Below are positions 54,116 through 64,000 of a stretch of DNA of 64,000 bases, in pieces. The translations under genes and the position numbers were made by a program. Source of the DNA: Bog-473 sp963704355 (lineage in GTDB: Bacteria; Actinomycetota; Acidimicrobiia; Acidimicrobiales; RAAP-2); NCBI GenBank assembly GCA_963704355.1, contig OY969891.1:1736001-1800000 (forward strand). The letters are read 5' to 3'. Each line of letters begins with the position of its first letter. Within the stretch, counting starts at the first letter, position 1. A model generated the notes under the pieces. It was not told where the DNA came from. It saw nothing but the letters and a program-made list of their open reading frames with translations, and ran no database searches.

Positions 54116-56728
54116 CTCGAACGAGCCCTCGAACGGCTCGAGCGGATAGCCCCGCAGGTTTACCAGCCATCCCGAACGTCCCGGGACCGACACTACGGTC
54201 GGCTCGGGCCGCGGGTTGAAGACCCGGATCTCGAGGACGCCGCCGACTCGGTGCAGTGCACTGACCTCGGCACCGTGGACGGACAGCTCGGACCCGGTAG
54301 GTGGCCGGACGCCGCCCCCGAGGGTGGCCGTGACCTCCAGAGGAAGGAGCACGTCGTCGGCGAGACGGTACGGATCCGTGCAGTCGAGGGCCAGCGTGTA
54401 GCGGAGGGTGACCCGCTTGCCGCGCATCTGCAGACCCTCGACCGGCGTGAGGGGACCGGCCGGGAACGGCCGGTACGCCATCCCGAGTCGGGAGAGCATG
54501 CCGGTCGACCGGAGGACAGTGAGCGCGAGTGTGCGCGCGGCACCGTCCTCGATGTCGATGAGCTCGTATTCGCACACGCCCTCGTGGACCGCCGTCAAGC
54601 GTCCCGCTGTCACGAACCGCTGGGCGGGCGCCGTCGGCAGTCCGAATTCGTCCACCCGTCCCTCTGCGGTCAGCCCGCGGGTGACGACGGTAAACGCGCT
54701 CTCGGCGTGGGACTCGGCCGCGGGCTCGGGGAGCGGCAGGTGCACCCGCAACCGGTGGTCGCCGCTCGGGTTCACGAAGCTGGTGCTGACCCGTACCGTG
54801 GCCTCGTCGGCCCGCAGTTCCACGTCGGTCTCGACGTCGACCAGGTGCTCACCCACCCGCGCCTGGGAGGAGCCGTCGACGTGATCGGGCCAGGCGTAGC
54901 TGGCGGTGATGTGCACCCGGGCCCGGACCGGGCCGGCTTCGTCCACCCGGACCACCACCTCACGCGGCGTGTCGACGAAGGAGTCCTGGCGTGGCGGCGA
55001 GTAGTTGTAGGAGTCGCCGAGATCACCGCCGTCGACGAGGCGGCCGTAGCCGGCGATCCCGTTGAGGGCGAACGTCCCGTTCTCCCGGTCGACTGCGAGC
55101 TCGACCAACCCGTTGGTGAGACCGACCGACATGCCATCGTCGGAGACCTCGACGGGATGCTCGAGCGCGGCTGCCTCGAAGGCGGACCAGCCGTAGCCCG
55201 GTACCTCGCCCGTGCGCGCCGCGATCTTCCTCGTCGAGGGCTGGTCCATGGCCACCCGGACGACCGCATCAGGGCGCGCGCCGAGCCGGGTGAAGACGTC
55301 CTGCTTCGCCTCGGCGATCGGGACGTTCGGCTTCTCCTCGGTGCCGACCGAGACGGTGACGTCGATCCCCTCCTCGGTCTCCTCGATCTTGATGTCGTGC
55401 ACCCAGGCGTCGTCGCTGATCCGCGGTCCCTGGAGCATGCCGAGCACGGTGCGGACGGTGTCGGCGTCGAGGATCATGGAGCCCGGCAGGCCGGTCCGCT
55501 CCGAGAGCACCTGGACGTTGGCGGGCGGGGGTCCATCCGCCGGCACGACCAGCTCGACGACGCCCGACCGCGCCCGCGACGAGGGGTTGAGCACGGACGG
55601 CCCGGGCTGTGAGAGCGAGCGGGCGAAGGCTTTTACTGCCCGGTCGGCCAGCCCGGCTGCAATGGTGCGGGCCTCGGCATAACGGTGCAGGACCGCATCG
55701 ACCACGTCGTCGACCGAGCACGCACAGATGGAGTCGTGCGCGGAGTTGCGCACCATCTCGAGCCAGGCCAGGTCGAGCAACCGGCCCGGGTACTCATCGG
55801 CCGGCTGGAACAGTGCGGCGAGTGGCTCCGCCCGACGTTCGAGCTGTCGCTCGGCGAGCGCGCCCTCGCGCTTGACGTCGACCCGGTTGGAGGTGACGCC
55901 CATGAGCATGTTGGCCCGGTAGCCCGAGCGCAGCTCGCCCTTCACAGTGGTGAGCCCCTGCGTGTCCATCCGGGCCAGGTACAGCGCCAGGGAGGTCACC
56001 TCGAACCGGAGCTCGTCCTGGAGATCGTTCGCCTCGGCCACCACGCGTCCCAGCCAGGGCTGCGGCATCAGGTGGTCGGAGCCGTTCATGGAGAGCAGGT
56101 CGCCGCTCACCAGCTCGCCGACTTCCTCGAGATGGTCCTGCGTCCGGCGGACGAGCGCCTTGGCGTCGTCAGGCAGAGCGGCCCCATTGCCGTAGCCGAC
56201 GGGCAGGTACTCGGCGCGCACAGATGACCCGTCGGGGGACTCCCAGATGAAGGCGTTCCGCGTCACCGGCGAGGGCACGCCACGCCAGACGACCGCGTCG
56301 TGGAACCCTCCGAGGGTGAGGATCTGCGGCATCTGGGCGATGTGGCCGAACATGTCCGGCAGGTACCCCACGTCCATGACGCCACCGAACGCGGCTCCTC
56401 GGGCCAGGCCCATCTGCAGGTTCCGCACGATCGTCTCGCCCGAGGCCAGGAATTCGTCCATCAGGATGTACCACGGGCCCATGCTCACTCGGCCCGCGGC
56501 GGCCAGCGCGCGCAACCGCTCCTCTGCCTCAGGCCGCACCTCGAGGTAGTCGTCGACGACCGCCATCTGGCCGTCGAGCATGAAGTGCGGATAGCTGGCA
56601 TCGCGCTCGAGCAGTGGGATCAACGTGTCGATCAGTTCCACCAGGGCGAGGCGAAACTCCTGGTACGACTTGTACCATTCCCGGTCCCAGTGCGTATGAG
56701 GAACGATGGCAATCCGGCGAGCGGTCAT
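54071..56728 (-). CDS. glycoside hydrolase family 38 (alpha-mannosidase-like)
   Basis: This 885-residue enzyme has the GH38 N-terminal metal motif 'HTHWDREW' (11-18), the nucleophile in 'GYLPDMFGH' (D125) and the late 'SAHDSICACSVDDVVDAVLHR', used here as a marker of the family's third helical bundle. The C-terminal half is beta-rich. Substrates may be mannosylglycerate or mannosides; no signal peptide is present, so it acts in the cytoplasm. A TAGTCT hexamer is 7 bp before ATG 56728. The 3' end overlaps the cyclase gene. Confidence 0.9.
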   Translation of the reverse strand: MTARRIAIVPHTHWDREWYKSYQEFRLALVELIDTLIPLLERDASYPHFMLDGQMAVVDDYLEVRPEAEERLRALAAAGRVSMGPWYILMDEFLASGETIVRNLQMGLARGAAFGGVMDVGYLPDMFGHIAQMPQILTLGGFHDAVVWRGVPSPVTRNAFIWESPDGSSVRAEYLPVGYGNGAALPDDAKALVRRTQDHLEEVGELVSGDLLSMNGSDHLMPQPWLGRVVAEANDLQDELRFEVTSLALYLARMDTQGLTTVKGELRSGYRANMLMGVTSNRVDVKREGALAERQLERRAEPLAALFQPADEYPGRLLDLAWLEMVRNSAHDSICACSVDDVVDAVLHRYAEARTIAAGLADRAVKAFARSLSQPGPSVLNPSSRARSGVVELVVPADGPPPANVQVLSERTGLPGSMILDADTVRTVLGMLQGPRISDDAWVHDIKIEETEEGIDVTVSVGTEEKPNVPIAEAKQDVFTRLGARPDAVVRVAMDQPSTRKIAARTGEVPGYGWSAFEAAALEHPVEVSDDGMSVGLTNGLVELAVDRENGTFALNGIAGYGRLVDGGDLGDSYNYSPPRQDSFVDTPREVVVRVDEAGPVRARVHITASYAWPDHVDGSSQARVGEHLVDVETDVELRADEATVRVSTSFVNPSGDHRLRVHLPLPEPAAESHAESAFTVVTRGLTAEGRVDEFGLPTAPAQRFVTAGRLTAVHEGVCEYELIDIEDGAARTLALTVLRSTGMLSRLGMAYRPFPAGPLTPVEGLQMRGKRVTLRYTLALDCTDPYRLADDVLLPLEVTATLGGGVRPPTGSELSVHGAEVSALHRVGGVLEIRVFNPRPEPTVVSVPGRSGWLVNLRGYPLEPFEGSFELRPFGIATARLHGD

Positions 56729-56735
56729 GACCGCC

Positions 56736-56745
56736 AGACTATGAC
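56736..56745. promoter_or_regulatory. overlapping divergent -10 elements
   Basis: In a 29-base spacer, minus-strand TAGTCT (56736-56741) lies 7 bp before the mannosidase ATG, and plus-strand TATGAC (56740-56745) lies 12 bp before the synthetase GTG. They overlap by two bases. Confidence 0.45.
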
Positions 56746-56757
56746 CTTGGATCGCCG

Positions 56758-58272
56758 GTGAGGTCGAGCATTCCCCCGGGTCGCTGGCCCGATACCGTCC
56801 AGATTCCGGAGGGCACGACGCTCCCCGAGGTGTGGGCGGCGCACTGGGCGGCGCGGCCGGAGGCCACGGTCCTGGTCGACAGCCGGGACTCGGCTCACGG
56901 CGTCGCGGCCGCAGAACTGGACGCACTGACGGCTCGCATCGCCGGCGTGCTCGCCGTCCACGGGGTGGGGCGCGGCGACAGGGTGGCCTGGTGCGCACGC
57001 GCCGGGCTGGAGTCGATCGCGACGCTCCTCGGCGTGCTCCGGGCGGGCGCGGTCCTCGTGCCGGTGAGCACGTCGGCCAGCGCGTCCGAGATCGCCCACG
57101 TCCTCGGCGACGCGGCGCCGGTCATGGCGGTCACCGACCGTCCCGACCAAGCCGACGAGTTCGCAACAGCGGCAGCAGCGCCGGGAGCGGCGCCGGCCCC
57201 AGCCGTAGGCATCGCCCAGCTGCTCGACGAGGCCAATCACGCGGAGCCAGTCCCCCTCCCCGTACTCGGTCCGGGCGACGACGCCCTGATCGTCTACACG
57301 TCGGGGACGACCGGGCGGCCCAAGGGTGCCGTACACACCCATGGGTCGCTTCACGCCGGGGTGTCGTCCTTGGTGCAGGCGTGGGGCTGGCACTGGACCG
57401 ACCGTCTGGCGTTGTGCCTGCCCCTCTTCCACGTCCACGGCCTGTGTGCCGGACTCTTCGGGACTCTGGCGGCCGGGGCGTCGGCTCTGGTCTTCGACCA
57501 CTTCGACGAGTCCGCGGTGCTGGCGGCCGGCGTCCCGGACTGCACCATGTTCTTCGGCGTCCCGACGATGTACCACCGGCTCATGGCATCGGATCGCGCC
57601 GGCGAGCTGGCCACGTTGCGCCTCTGTGTGTCCGGTTCGGCACCGCTGGCCGCGGAACTATGGCGTCGGCTCGCCGACGAAGGCGTCCAGGTGTTGGAGC
57701 GCTACGGCATGACCGAGACGCTGCTCACATTGTCCAACCCTCTCGACGGCGAGCGCCGTCCGGGGTCGGTCGGGGTGCCGTTCCCGCGGGTGGAGGCCGC
57801 CGTCGACGATCCCGACGACGAGGGTGTCGGTGAGCTTCTCGTGCGGGGTCCTTCACTCTGCCGCGGCTACTGGGGGCGGCCCGAGGCGATCACACAAGCG
57901 GGCTGGTTCGCCACCGGCGATCTCGCGTCCGTCGCCGAGGACGGGTACGTCACCATCCGGGGACGCCGCACCGAGCTCATCATCACGGGCGGCCACAACG
58001 TGTACCCGGCGGAGGTCGAGGCGGTGCTGGCCCGCCACCCCGGTGTGCGCGAGGTGGCCGTGGTCGGACGGCCCTCGGCGGAGTGGGGCGAGACGGTCGA
58101 GGCGTTCGTGGTGGGGGAGCCGGATCTCGAGTTGCTGCTCGAGCTGGCGGCCACAGAGTTGGCCCCGTTCAAGCGACCGCGCCAGGTCCACCTGGTGGCG
58201 GCGCTGCCGCGCAACGCGCTCGGCAAGGTGGTGCGAAGCGAGCTGCGGGCCGATCCGGACCGTCCCGGCTGA
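56758..58272 (+). CDS. AMP-dependent acyl-CoA synthetase (FadD36/malonyl-CoA synthetase-like)
   Basis: This 504-residue ANL enzyme has 'YTSGTTGRPKG' (180-190), 'LERYGMTETLLTLSNPL', 'GWFATGDLASVAEDGYV' and the C-terminal lysine motif 'RNALGKVVRSELR'. Its compact length and 'LPLFHVHGLCAGLFGTLAAGA' resemble MatB-type malonyl-CoA or methylmalonyl-CoA synthetases; this subgroup is inference. The GTG start diverges from the mannosidase gene. Confidence 0.85.
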   Translation: MRSSIPPGRWPDTVQIPEGTTLPEVWAAHWAARPEATVLVDSRDSAHGVAAAELDALTARIAGVLAVHGVGRGDRVAWCARAGLESIATLLGVLRAGAVLVPVSTSASASEIAHVLGDAAPVMAVTDRPDQADEFATAAAAPGAAPAPAVGIAQLLDEANHAEPVPLPVLGPGDDALIVYTSGTTGRPKGAVHTHGSLHAGVSSLVQAWGWHWTDRLALCLPLFHVHGLCAGLFGTLAAGASALVFDHFDESAVLAAGVPDCTMFFGVPTMYHRLMASDRAGELATLRLCVSGSAPLAAELWRRLADEGVQVLERYGMTETLLTLSNPLDGERRPGSVGVPFPRVEAAVDDPDDEGVGELLVRGPSLCRGYWGRPEAITQAGWFATGDLASVAEDGYVTIRGRRTELIITGGHNVYPAEVEAVLARHPGVREVAVVGRPSAEWGETVEAFVVGEPDLELLLELAATELAPFKRPRQVHLVAALPRNALGKVVRSELRADPDRPG

Positions 58273-58353
58273 CCCGCGACAACCCGGGCCGGCGCCGATC
58301 CGGCCCCGATCCGCCCCCGGTCGAAGGCCAGCCCGAGCGGGCCGCCCGAGCCA

Positions 58354-58381
58354 TTGAGTCTCCGTCGCCCTGGGGTAGCGT
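58354..58381 (+). promoter_or_regulatory. promoter of the GYD-domain gene
   Basis: TTGAGT (58354-58359), a 16-bp spacer and TAGCGT (58376-58381) lie just before GTG 58388. This is the clearest complete -35/-10 pair in the window, and its position implies a leaderless mRNA. Confidence 0.6.
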
Positions 58382-58387
58382 GCACCC

Positions 58388-58693
58388 GTGGCGACGTTCC
58401 TCATGCTCTCGACGGTGGGGCCCGATGGGGCAGCGACGCTCACCGAGAACCCGGACCGCCTCAAGGCGGTGAACTCCGAGGTCGAGGCGATGGGAGTGCG
58501 CGTGGTAGCGCAATGGGCGCTGCTGGGGCAGTACGACTTCTGCACGGTCCTCGATGCACCGGACGAGACGACCATGGCCCGGGTCGCACTGGTGCTCGGG
58601 TCGCGCGGCACGCTGAAGACGCTCACGCTCATGGCGATCCCGATCGACAGCTACATCGACGAGGTCCTGAAGTCGAAGTCGGAGAAGGGCTGA
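58388..58693 (+). CDS. GYD domain-containing protein
   Basis: This 101-residue protein resembles the small GYD domain family, with 'LLGQYDFCTVLDAPDE' in place of the usual GxYD stretch. The fold is a ferredoxin-like dimer; the function is unknown. It lies between an acyl-CoA synthetase and a small leftward gene, with its own promoter. Confidence 0.8.
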   Translation: MATFLMLSTVGPDGAATLTENPDRLKAVNSEVEAMGVRVVAQWALLGQYDFCTVLDAPDETTMARVALVLGSRGTLKTLTLMAIPIDSYIDEVLKSKSEKG

Positions 58694-58698
58694 CGCCT

Positions 58699-58947
58699 TT
58701 AGTGCCACCAGAAGCCCTGACGCCTCCGCTCTCGGCGCACGTCGTCGCGAGAGAAGAGGTCTCCCAGGATGCTGCCGTCGGACAGCCGGCGGATGCGGTA
58801 GCCGTCCTCGGTGGCCCCGGCCACCTCGAAGCCCCGCACCCACGTCCCCTGGTAGCGGTTGCGCACGTCGACCTTGGTCCCCGTGGCGAGCGGAGACCGC
58901 ACGTTCGGATCCGGTGCTTCCCCCCCGCCCGTACTCACGAGCCCCAT
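58699..58947 (-). CDS. small hypothetical protein
   Basis: This 82-residue protein has a beta-rich core, 'GTKVDVRNRYQGTWVRGFEV' followed by 'GYRIRRLSDGSILGDLFSRDDVR', and ends in 'RRRQGFWWH'. The pattern fits a small SH3-like or Tudor-like barrel. I do not recognise the family. It is compact and codon-typical, so probably real. Confidence 0.65.
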   Translation of the reverse strand: MGLVSTGGGEAPDPNVRSPLATGTKVDVRNRYQGTWVRGFEVAGATEDGYRIRRLSDGSILGDLFSRDDVRRERRRQGFWWH

Positions 58948-59012
58948 CGTATTGAGGCGAGCGCCCTGCTCGTTGCTGCGGACTCGACCGACCGTCGACG
59001 CGACATGACGAC

Positions 59013-59972
59013 GTGACCGTCAGCGAACCTGACCTGAAGGAGGAACGGCGACTTCGCCGCGAGGGCCACGAGTGGGTCGCCGGCCTCGATGAGGTGGGCC
59101 GGGGCGCCTGGGCCGGCCCGCTCACCGTCGGGGTGGCAGTGGTGCGGCCGCGGGTCCAGATCCGTTCCATGCCGGCCTGGTTGCGCGACTCCAAGATGCT
59201 GAGCGAGGCACGGCGCGAGGAGATCTTCACGGCCGTCGGCAAATGGTGTGAGTCGTGGTCGGTCGGGCACGCGTCGGCCCTCGAGTGCGACACCTGGGGC
59301 ATGACCGAGGCGCTCCGCGTGGCCGCCCAACGGGCGCTGGCCGGGCTCGGCCAGGCGCCCGACGCCCTCCTGATCGACGGGCCGGTCAACCTGCTGCGTC
59401 ACCCGAAGACCGTCTACACGACGAACACCCCGAACGCCATCAACACCACCAACGGCGCCGCCACCATCGACCACCCGAACGGCCCGGACCAACTCGACCT
59501 CCCCAGCCTCCAACTCCCCAGCCTCGACCTCCCCAGCCTCCTGAGCGACCTGGACGTCCCCGACATCCCCGACGACCCTGACGACCTCGACGACACCGGC
59601 CCCGTCCACCCCGACTCCACCACCTCCAACCTGTTCAACCAGGACCAAGCGTTCGCCGGCCTCGTCCGCCCCGTCGTCGACGGCGACGCCAAGTGCGCAT
59701 CCGTCGCGGCGGCGTCGGTGCTCGCCAAGGTGGTCCGGGACCGCATCATGAGAGAGGAAGCCGGCAACTTCCCCGCCTACGCCTTCGATCGCAACAAGGG
59801 TTATCCCTCTCTCGTCCACCAGACGGCGCTGCGCGGCTACGGGCCCTCGGCGATCCACCGGCGCAGCTGGGCGTTCATGGGGGAGCTGCCTTGGCGAGGT
59901 CACCCGTGTCCGGTGCGGACGCAGATTTCGTGCGTGGACGACCGCCAGGGGATGCTCTTCACGGCGTCTTGA
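59013..59972 (+). CDS. rnhB: ribonuclease HII with a large insertion
   Basis: RNase HII removes ribonucleotides and RNA primers from DNA. The 319-residue protein has the active-site motif 'GLDEVGRGAWAGPL' (D26, E27), 'LLIDGPVN' (D122) and 'GDAKCASVAAASVLAKVVRDR' (D225, D243), described by its residues. Between D122 and D225, residues about 133-217 are a Thr/Asn-, then Leu/Pro/Asp-rich insertion absent from normal enzymes (200-260 aa). The insertion stays in frame and all acidic residues remain, so the enzyme may still work with an extra surface loop. Confidence 0.9.
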   Translation: MTVSEPDLKEERRLRREGHEWVAGLDEVGRGAWAGPLTVGVAVVRPRVQIRSMPAWLRDSKMLSEARREEIFTAVGKWCESWSVGHASALECDTWGMTEALRVAAQRALAGLGQAPDALLIDGPVNLLRHPKTVYTTNTPNAINTTNGAATIDHPNGPDQLDLPSLQLPSLDLPSLLSDLDVPDIPDDPDDLDDTGPVHPDSTTSNLFNQDQAFAGLVRPVVDGDAKCASVAAASVLAKVVRDRIMREEAGNFPAYAFDRNKGYPSLVHQTALRGYGPSAIHRRSWAFMGELPWRGHPCPVRTQISCVDDRQGMLFTAS

Positions 59973-60126
59973 TCCTCATCGGGACAGGAATCGGGTTAGC
60001 GTTCTCGACCGTGCAGAGGGGATCCGCCAACCTGACACGGCCCGGCCCGTACCCCCATTCAGAAGGCCCCCGCCAAGGCCACCACGGCCGCCACCACGGC
60101 CGCCACCACCGCCCAGGGTCCCTGAG

Positions 60127-62259
<2,133 letters not shown>

Positions 62260-62315
62260 CGGCCGCCGCCCCGACCGCCCTGCCGGGCCGGTCGACCGGG
62301 CGCCTACGCTGCTCC

Positions 62316-62354
62316 GCCGGACCCCGCCGGACCCCGCCGGACCCCGCCGGCCCC
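62316..62354. repeat. 10-bp tandem array between convergent genes
   Basis: Three copies of GCCGGACCCC and a fourth diverged copy lie 56 bases past the ATPase stop and 19 bases before the dppC-like stop. Confidence 0.85.
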
Positions 62355-62373
62355 ACCGGCCCCCGGAACGACG

Positions 62374-63387
62374 TCAGCGCTGCTGCAGCCGCACCTCGAG
62401 CGCGTCGCGCAGCGCATCGCCGATGAAGTTGAACGCCACCACGACCAGCACGATGCACAGGCCGGCGGGATAGATCTCCCACCAGTAGCCGTCCAGGGCG
62501 TAGTTGACGCCGTTGGACAGCATGGAGCCCCAGTCCGTCTGCGGCGCCGGCACGCCCAGCCCGATGAAGCCGAGCGCGGCCAGCAGCAGAATGGCGTCGG
62601 CGATGTTGAAGGTCGCGTTGACGATGATCGTGCCGATGCTGTTGGGAATGATGTGGCGCCCCACGATGCGGGTCCGGCTGCCGCCCATCACGCGCACCGC
62701 CTGCACGTACTCGCGCTGGCGCAACGACAGCGCCTCGCCCCGGATCAAGCGCGCCGGGATGAGCCAGGAGACGAAGGCGATCACGAAGATGAAGACGACC
62801 AGAGAGGGCCGGAACACGACGGCAAGGACGATGGCCAGGAACAGCACGGGGATGGAGAGGAAGGCGTCGACGACCCGCATCATGAAGGCGTCGACCCAGG
62901 TGCCGAAGAACCCCGAGATAGCGCCGTAGAGCGCGCCGAAGATGCTGGCGACGGCCGCCGCGGCGAAGCCCACCAGGAGCGAGACCTGCCCGCCGTACAT
63001 GAGCCGGCCCAGAATGTCGAAGCCGCTGGCGTCGGTGCCGAGCGGGTGTCCCTTGCCCGGGGGCGCATTGTCGGGCGAGAAGAGCGCCGCCGAGGCGTCC
63101 GTCTGGTTCGTGTGGTACAGGTACGGGCCGATGTAACAGAACAACACGAAGAAGACGATCACCACCACGCCGACCACGGCCAGCTTGTTCTCGAAGAACA
63201 CGCCAAGGATGCGCCGGCCCAGCCCTCCGTGCGAGACGACCTCGCCGCCGCCCGGCGTGATGGCGGTGTCTTCGGTGAGGTCGTCGGTCAGGACGTCGAA
63301 GTCGGCCGCCGTATGCGCATCGAGGTCCATGGGGACGTGATTGATCTCGCTCTGCGTCGCACGCACCAGCTCGTCAGGGTTTTGCAT
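62374..63387 (-). CDS. peptide ABC transporter permease (DppC-like)
   Basis: This 337-residue permease has a cytoplasmic N-terminus (about 1-65), six helices, and the binding-protein-dependent transport signature 'REYVQAVRVMGGSRTRIVGRH', stated here as the EAA loop at about residues 230-250. The pattern 'HPLGTDASGFDILGRLMYGG' is typical of DppC/OppC. It overlaps the upstream dppB-like gene by 14 bases, so the two are co-translated. Confidence 0.92.
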   Translation of the reverse strand: MQNPDELVRATQSEINHVPMDLDAHTAADFDVLTDDLTEDTAITPGGGEVVSHGGLGRRILGVFFENKLAVVGVVVIVFFVLFCYIGPYLYHTNQTDASAALFSPDNAPPGKGHPLGTDASGFDILGRLMYGGQVSLLVGFAAAAVASIFGALYGAISGFFGTWVDAFMMRVVDAFLSIPVLFLAIVLAVVFRPSLVVFIFVIAFVSWLIPARLIRGEALSLRQREYVQAVRVMGGSRTRIVGRHIIPNSIGTIIVNATFNIADAILLLAALGFIGLGVPAPQTDWGSMLSNGVNYALDGYWWEIYPAGLCIVLVVVAFNFIGDALRDALEVRLQQR

Positions 63388-64000
63388 ACCGGATCCTCGG
63401 GTCCACGACGGCGTAGAGGATGTCGGCCACCAGGTTGCCGATGATCGTCGCGATGGTCACGACGAATGTCACGCCGAGCAGCGTCGGGACATCCTCGCGG
63501 AAGGCCGAGTTCACGGCGAGAAGCCCCATACCCGGGTAGTTGAACACGCTCTCGGTGATGACCGCGCCGCTGACGATGGTGCCGATCGACAGGCCGAGCA
63601 GCGTGATGATCGGAATGATGGCGTTGCGCAGCCCGTGGACGTAGAGCACGCGCCGCGGTGCCGCGCCCTTGGCCCGCGCCGTGCGGATGAAGTCCTCGGT
63701 CATCGTCTCCATCATGGAGGAGCGCATGTACCGGCTGAAGGAGGCGATGCTGATCGCGGCCAGGGTGAACACCGGCAGCACCAGTCCGCGCGGGTCCGAC
63801 AGGATTCCCCAGACGCTCTGGCTCTGGGGCGCCTCGGTCGAGAAGATCGGGATGTACACGGCGAACCACAGGATGAGCAGCGTGCCGAGGAGGAACGCCG
63901 GCATCGCGTACAGCACGAAGGTGATCCCCGTCAGCACGTAGTCCTCGGGCTTGTTGCGCCGGACCACCTGGTACACACCCAGGGGGATCGCCACCACGAT
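63374..64000 (-). CDS. peptide ABC transporter permease (DppB-like), 5' end cut by window
   Basis: The C-terminal 208 or so residues of a DppB/OppB permease are visible, with about four helices and the EAA loop 'DFIRTARAKGAAPRRVLYVHG' (written in part by position, near 63640-63700). The gene continues beyond position 64000. It pairs with the dppC-like gene and probably with the fused ATPase. Confidence 0.9.
   Translation of the reverse strand: MVVAIPLGVYQVVRRNKPEDYVLTGITFVLYAMPAFLLGTLLILWFAVYIPIFSTEAPQSQSVWGILSDPRGLVLPVFTLAAISIASFSRYMRSSMMETMTEDFIRTARAKGAAPRRVLYVHGLRNAIIPIITLLGLSIGTIVSGAVITESVFNYPGMGLLAVNSAFREDVPTLLGVTFVVTIATIIGNLVADILYAVVDPRIRYAKP

Overview
This is a GC-rich chromosomal window from an actinobacterium. 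Hallmarks are a six-gene mce cluster, a fused PafB-PafC regulator, an F420-biosynthesis gene (cofC) with an F420-type oxidoreductase, the secA-prfB-ftsE-ftsX block, and many transcripts that look leaderless. Acidimicrobiia or a related deep lineage is my inference; no rRNA or tRNA gene is present to fix the taxon.

Layout. 1-8144: the 3' part of an mce operon (mceA fragment, mceB to mceF, one Mce-associated protein). 8646-14596: secA-prfB and ftsE-ftsX. 14705-18232: a membrane glycosyltransferase, then a methyltransferase divergent from a MerR regulator over a perfect 20-bp dyad. 18233-22590: repeat-rich DNA with ssb, small membrane proteins, msrB, a serine hydrolase and an amidohydrolase. 22727-27596: a steroid CD-ring catabolic group resembling fadE30-ipdF-fadD3, plus a zinc alcohol dehydrogenase. 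27639-34800: a sugar nucleotidyltransferase, an ABC exporter pair, and a leftward thioesterase-MFS-dxs run. 34819-38722: tldD-tldE, a FmdB-like zinc ribbon, moaC. 38820-46932: a DUF222/HNH gene, a carboxyltransferase, an Erm-like rRNA methylase, a CtaG-like protein, pafBC, an F420-type oxidoreductase. 47019-49943: a MobF-like relaxase and a VirD4-like coupling ATPase, convergent, followed by a lower-GC spacer. 50497-56728: a histone-H1-like basic protein, cofC, gpsA-adenylate cyclase, a GH38 mannosidase. 56758-59972: an acyl-CoA synthetase, two small proteins, rnhB with a large insertion. 60127-64000: a fused dipeptide-type ABC ATPase convergent with two permease genes, the last cut by the window end.

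Functional links. Mce proteins import lipids or sterols and the fadE30-ipdF-fadD3 group degrades the steroid indane rings, so a sterol-using lifestyle is plausible but unproven. cofC and the oxidoreductase fit F420 metabolism. ftsEX, secA, prfB, ssb, dxs, gpsA and rnhB are housekeeping.

Two sequence habits stand out. Short tandem arrays, each with a different unit, sit at or just past gene stop codons in about ten places. A TAGnnT or TACnnT hexamer lies 6-9 bp before the start codon of at least ten genes without a clear Shine-Dalgarno sequence, pointing to leaderless transcription.
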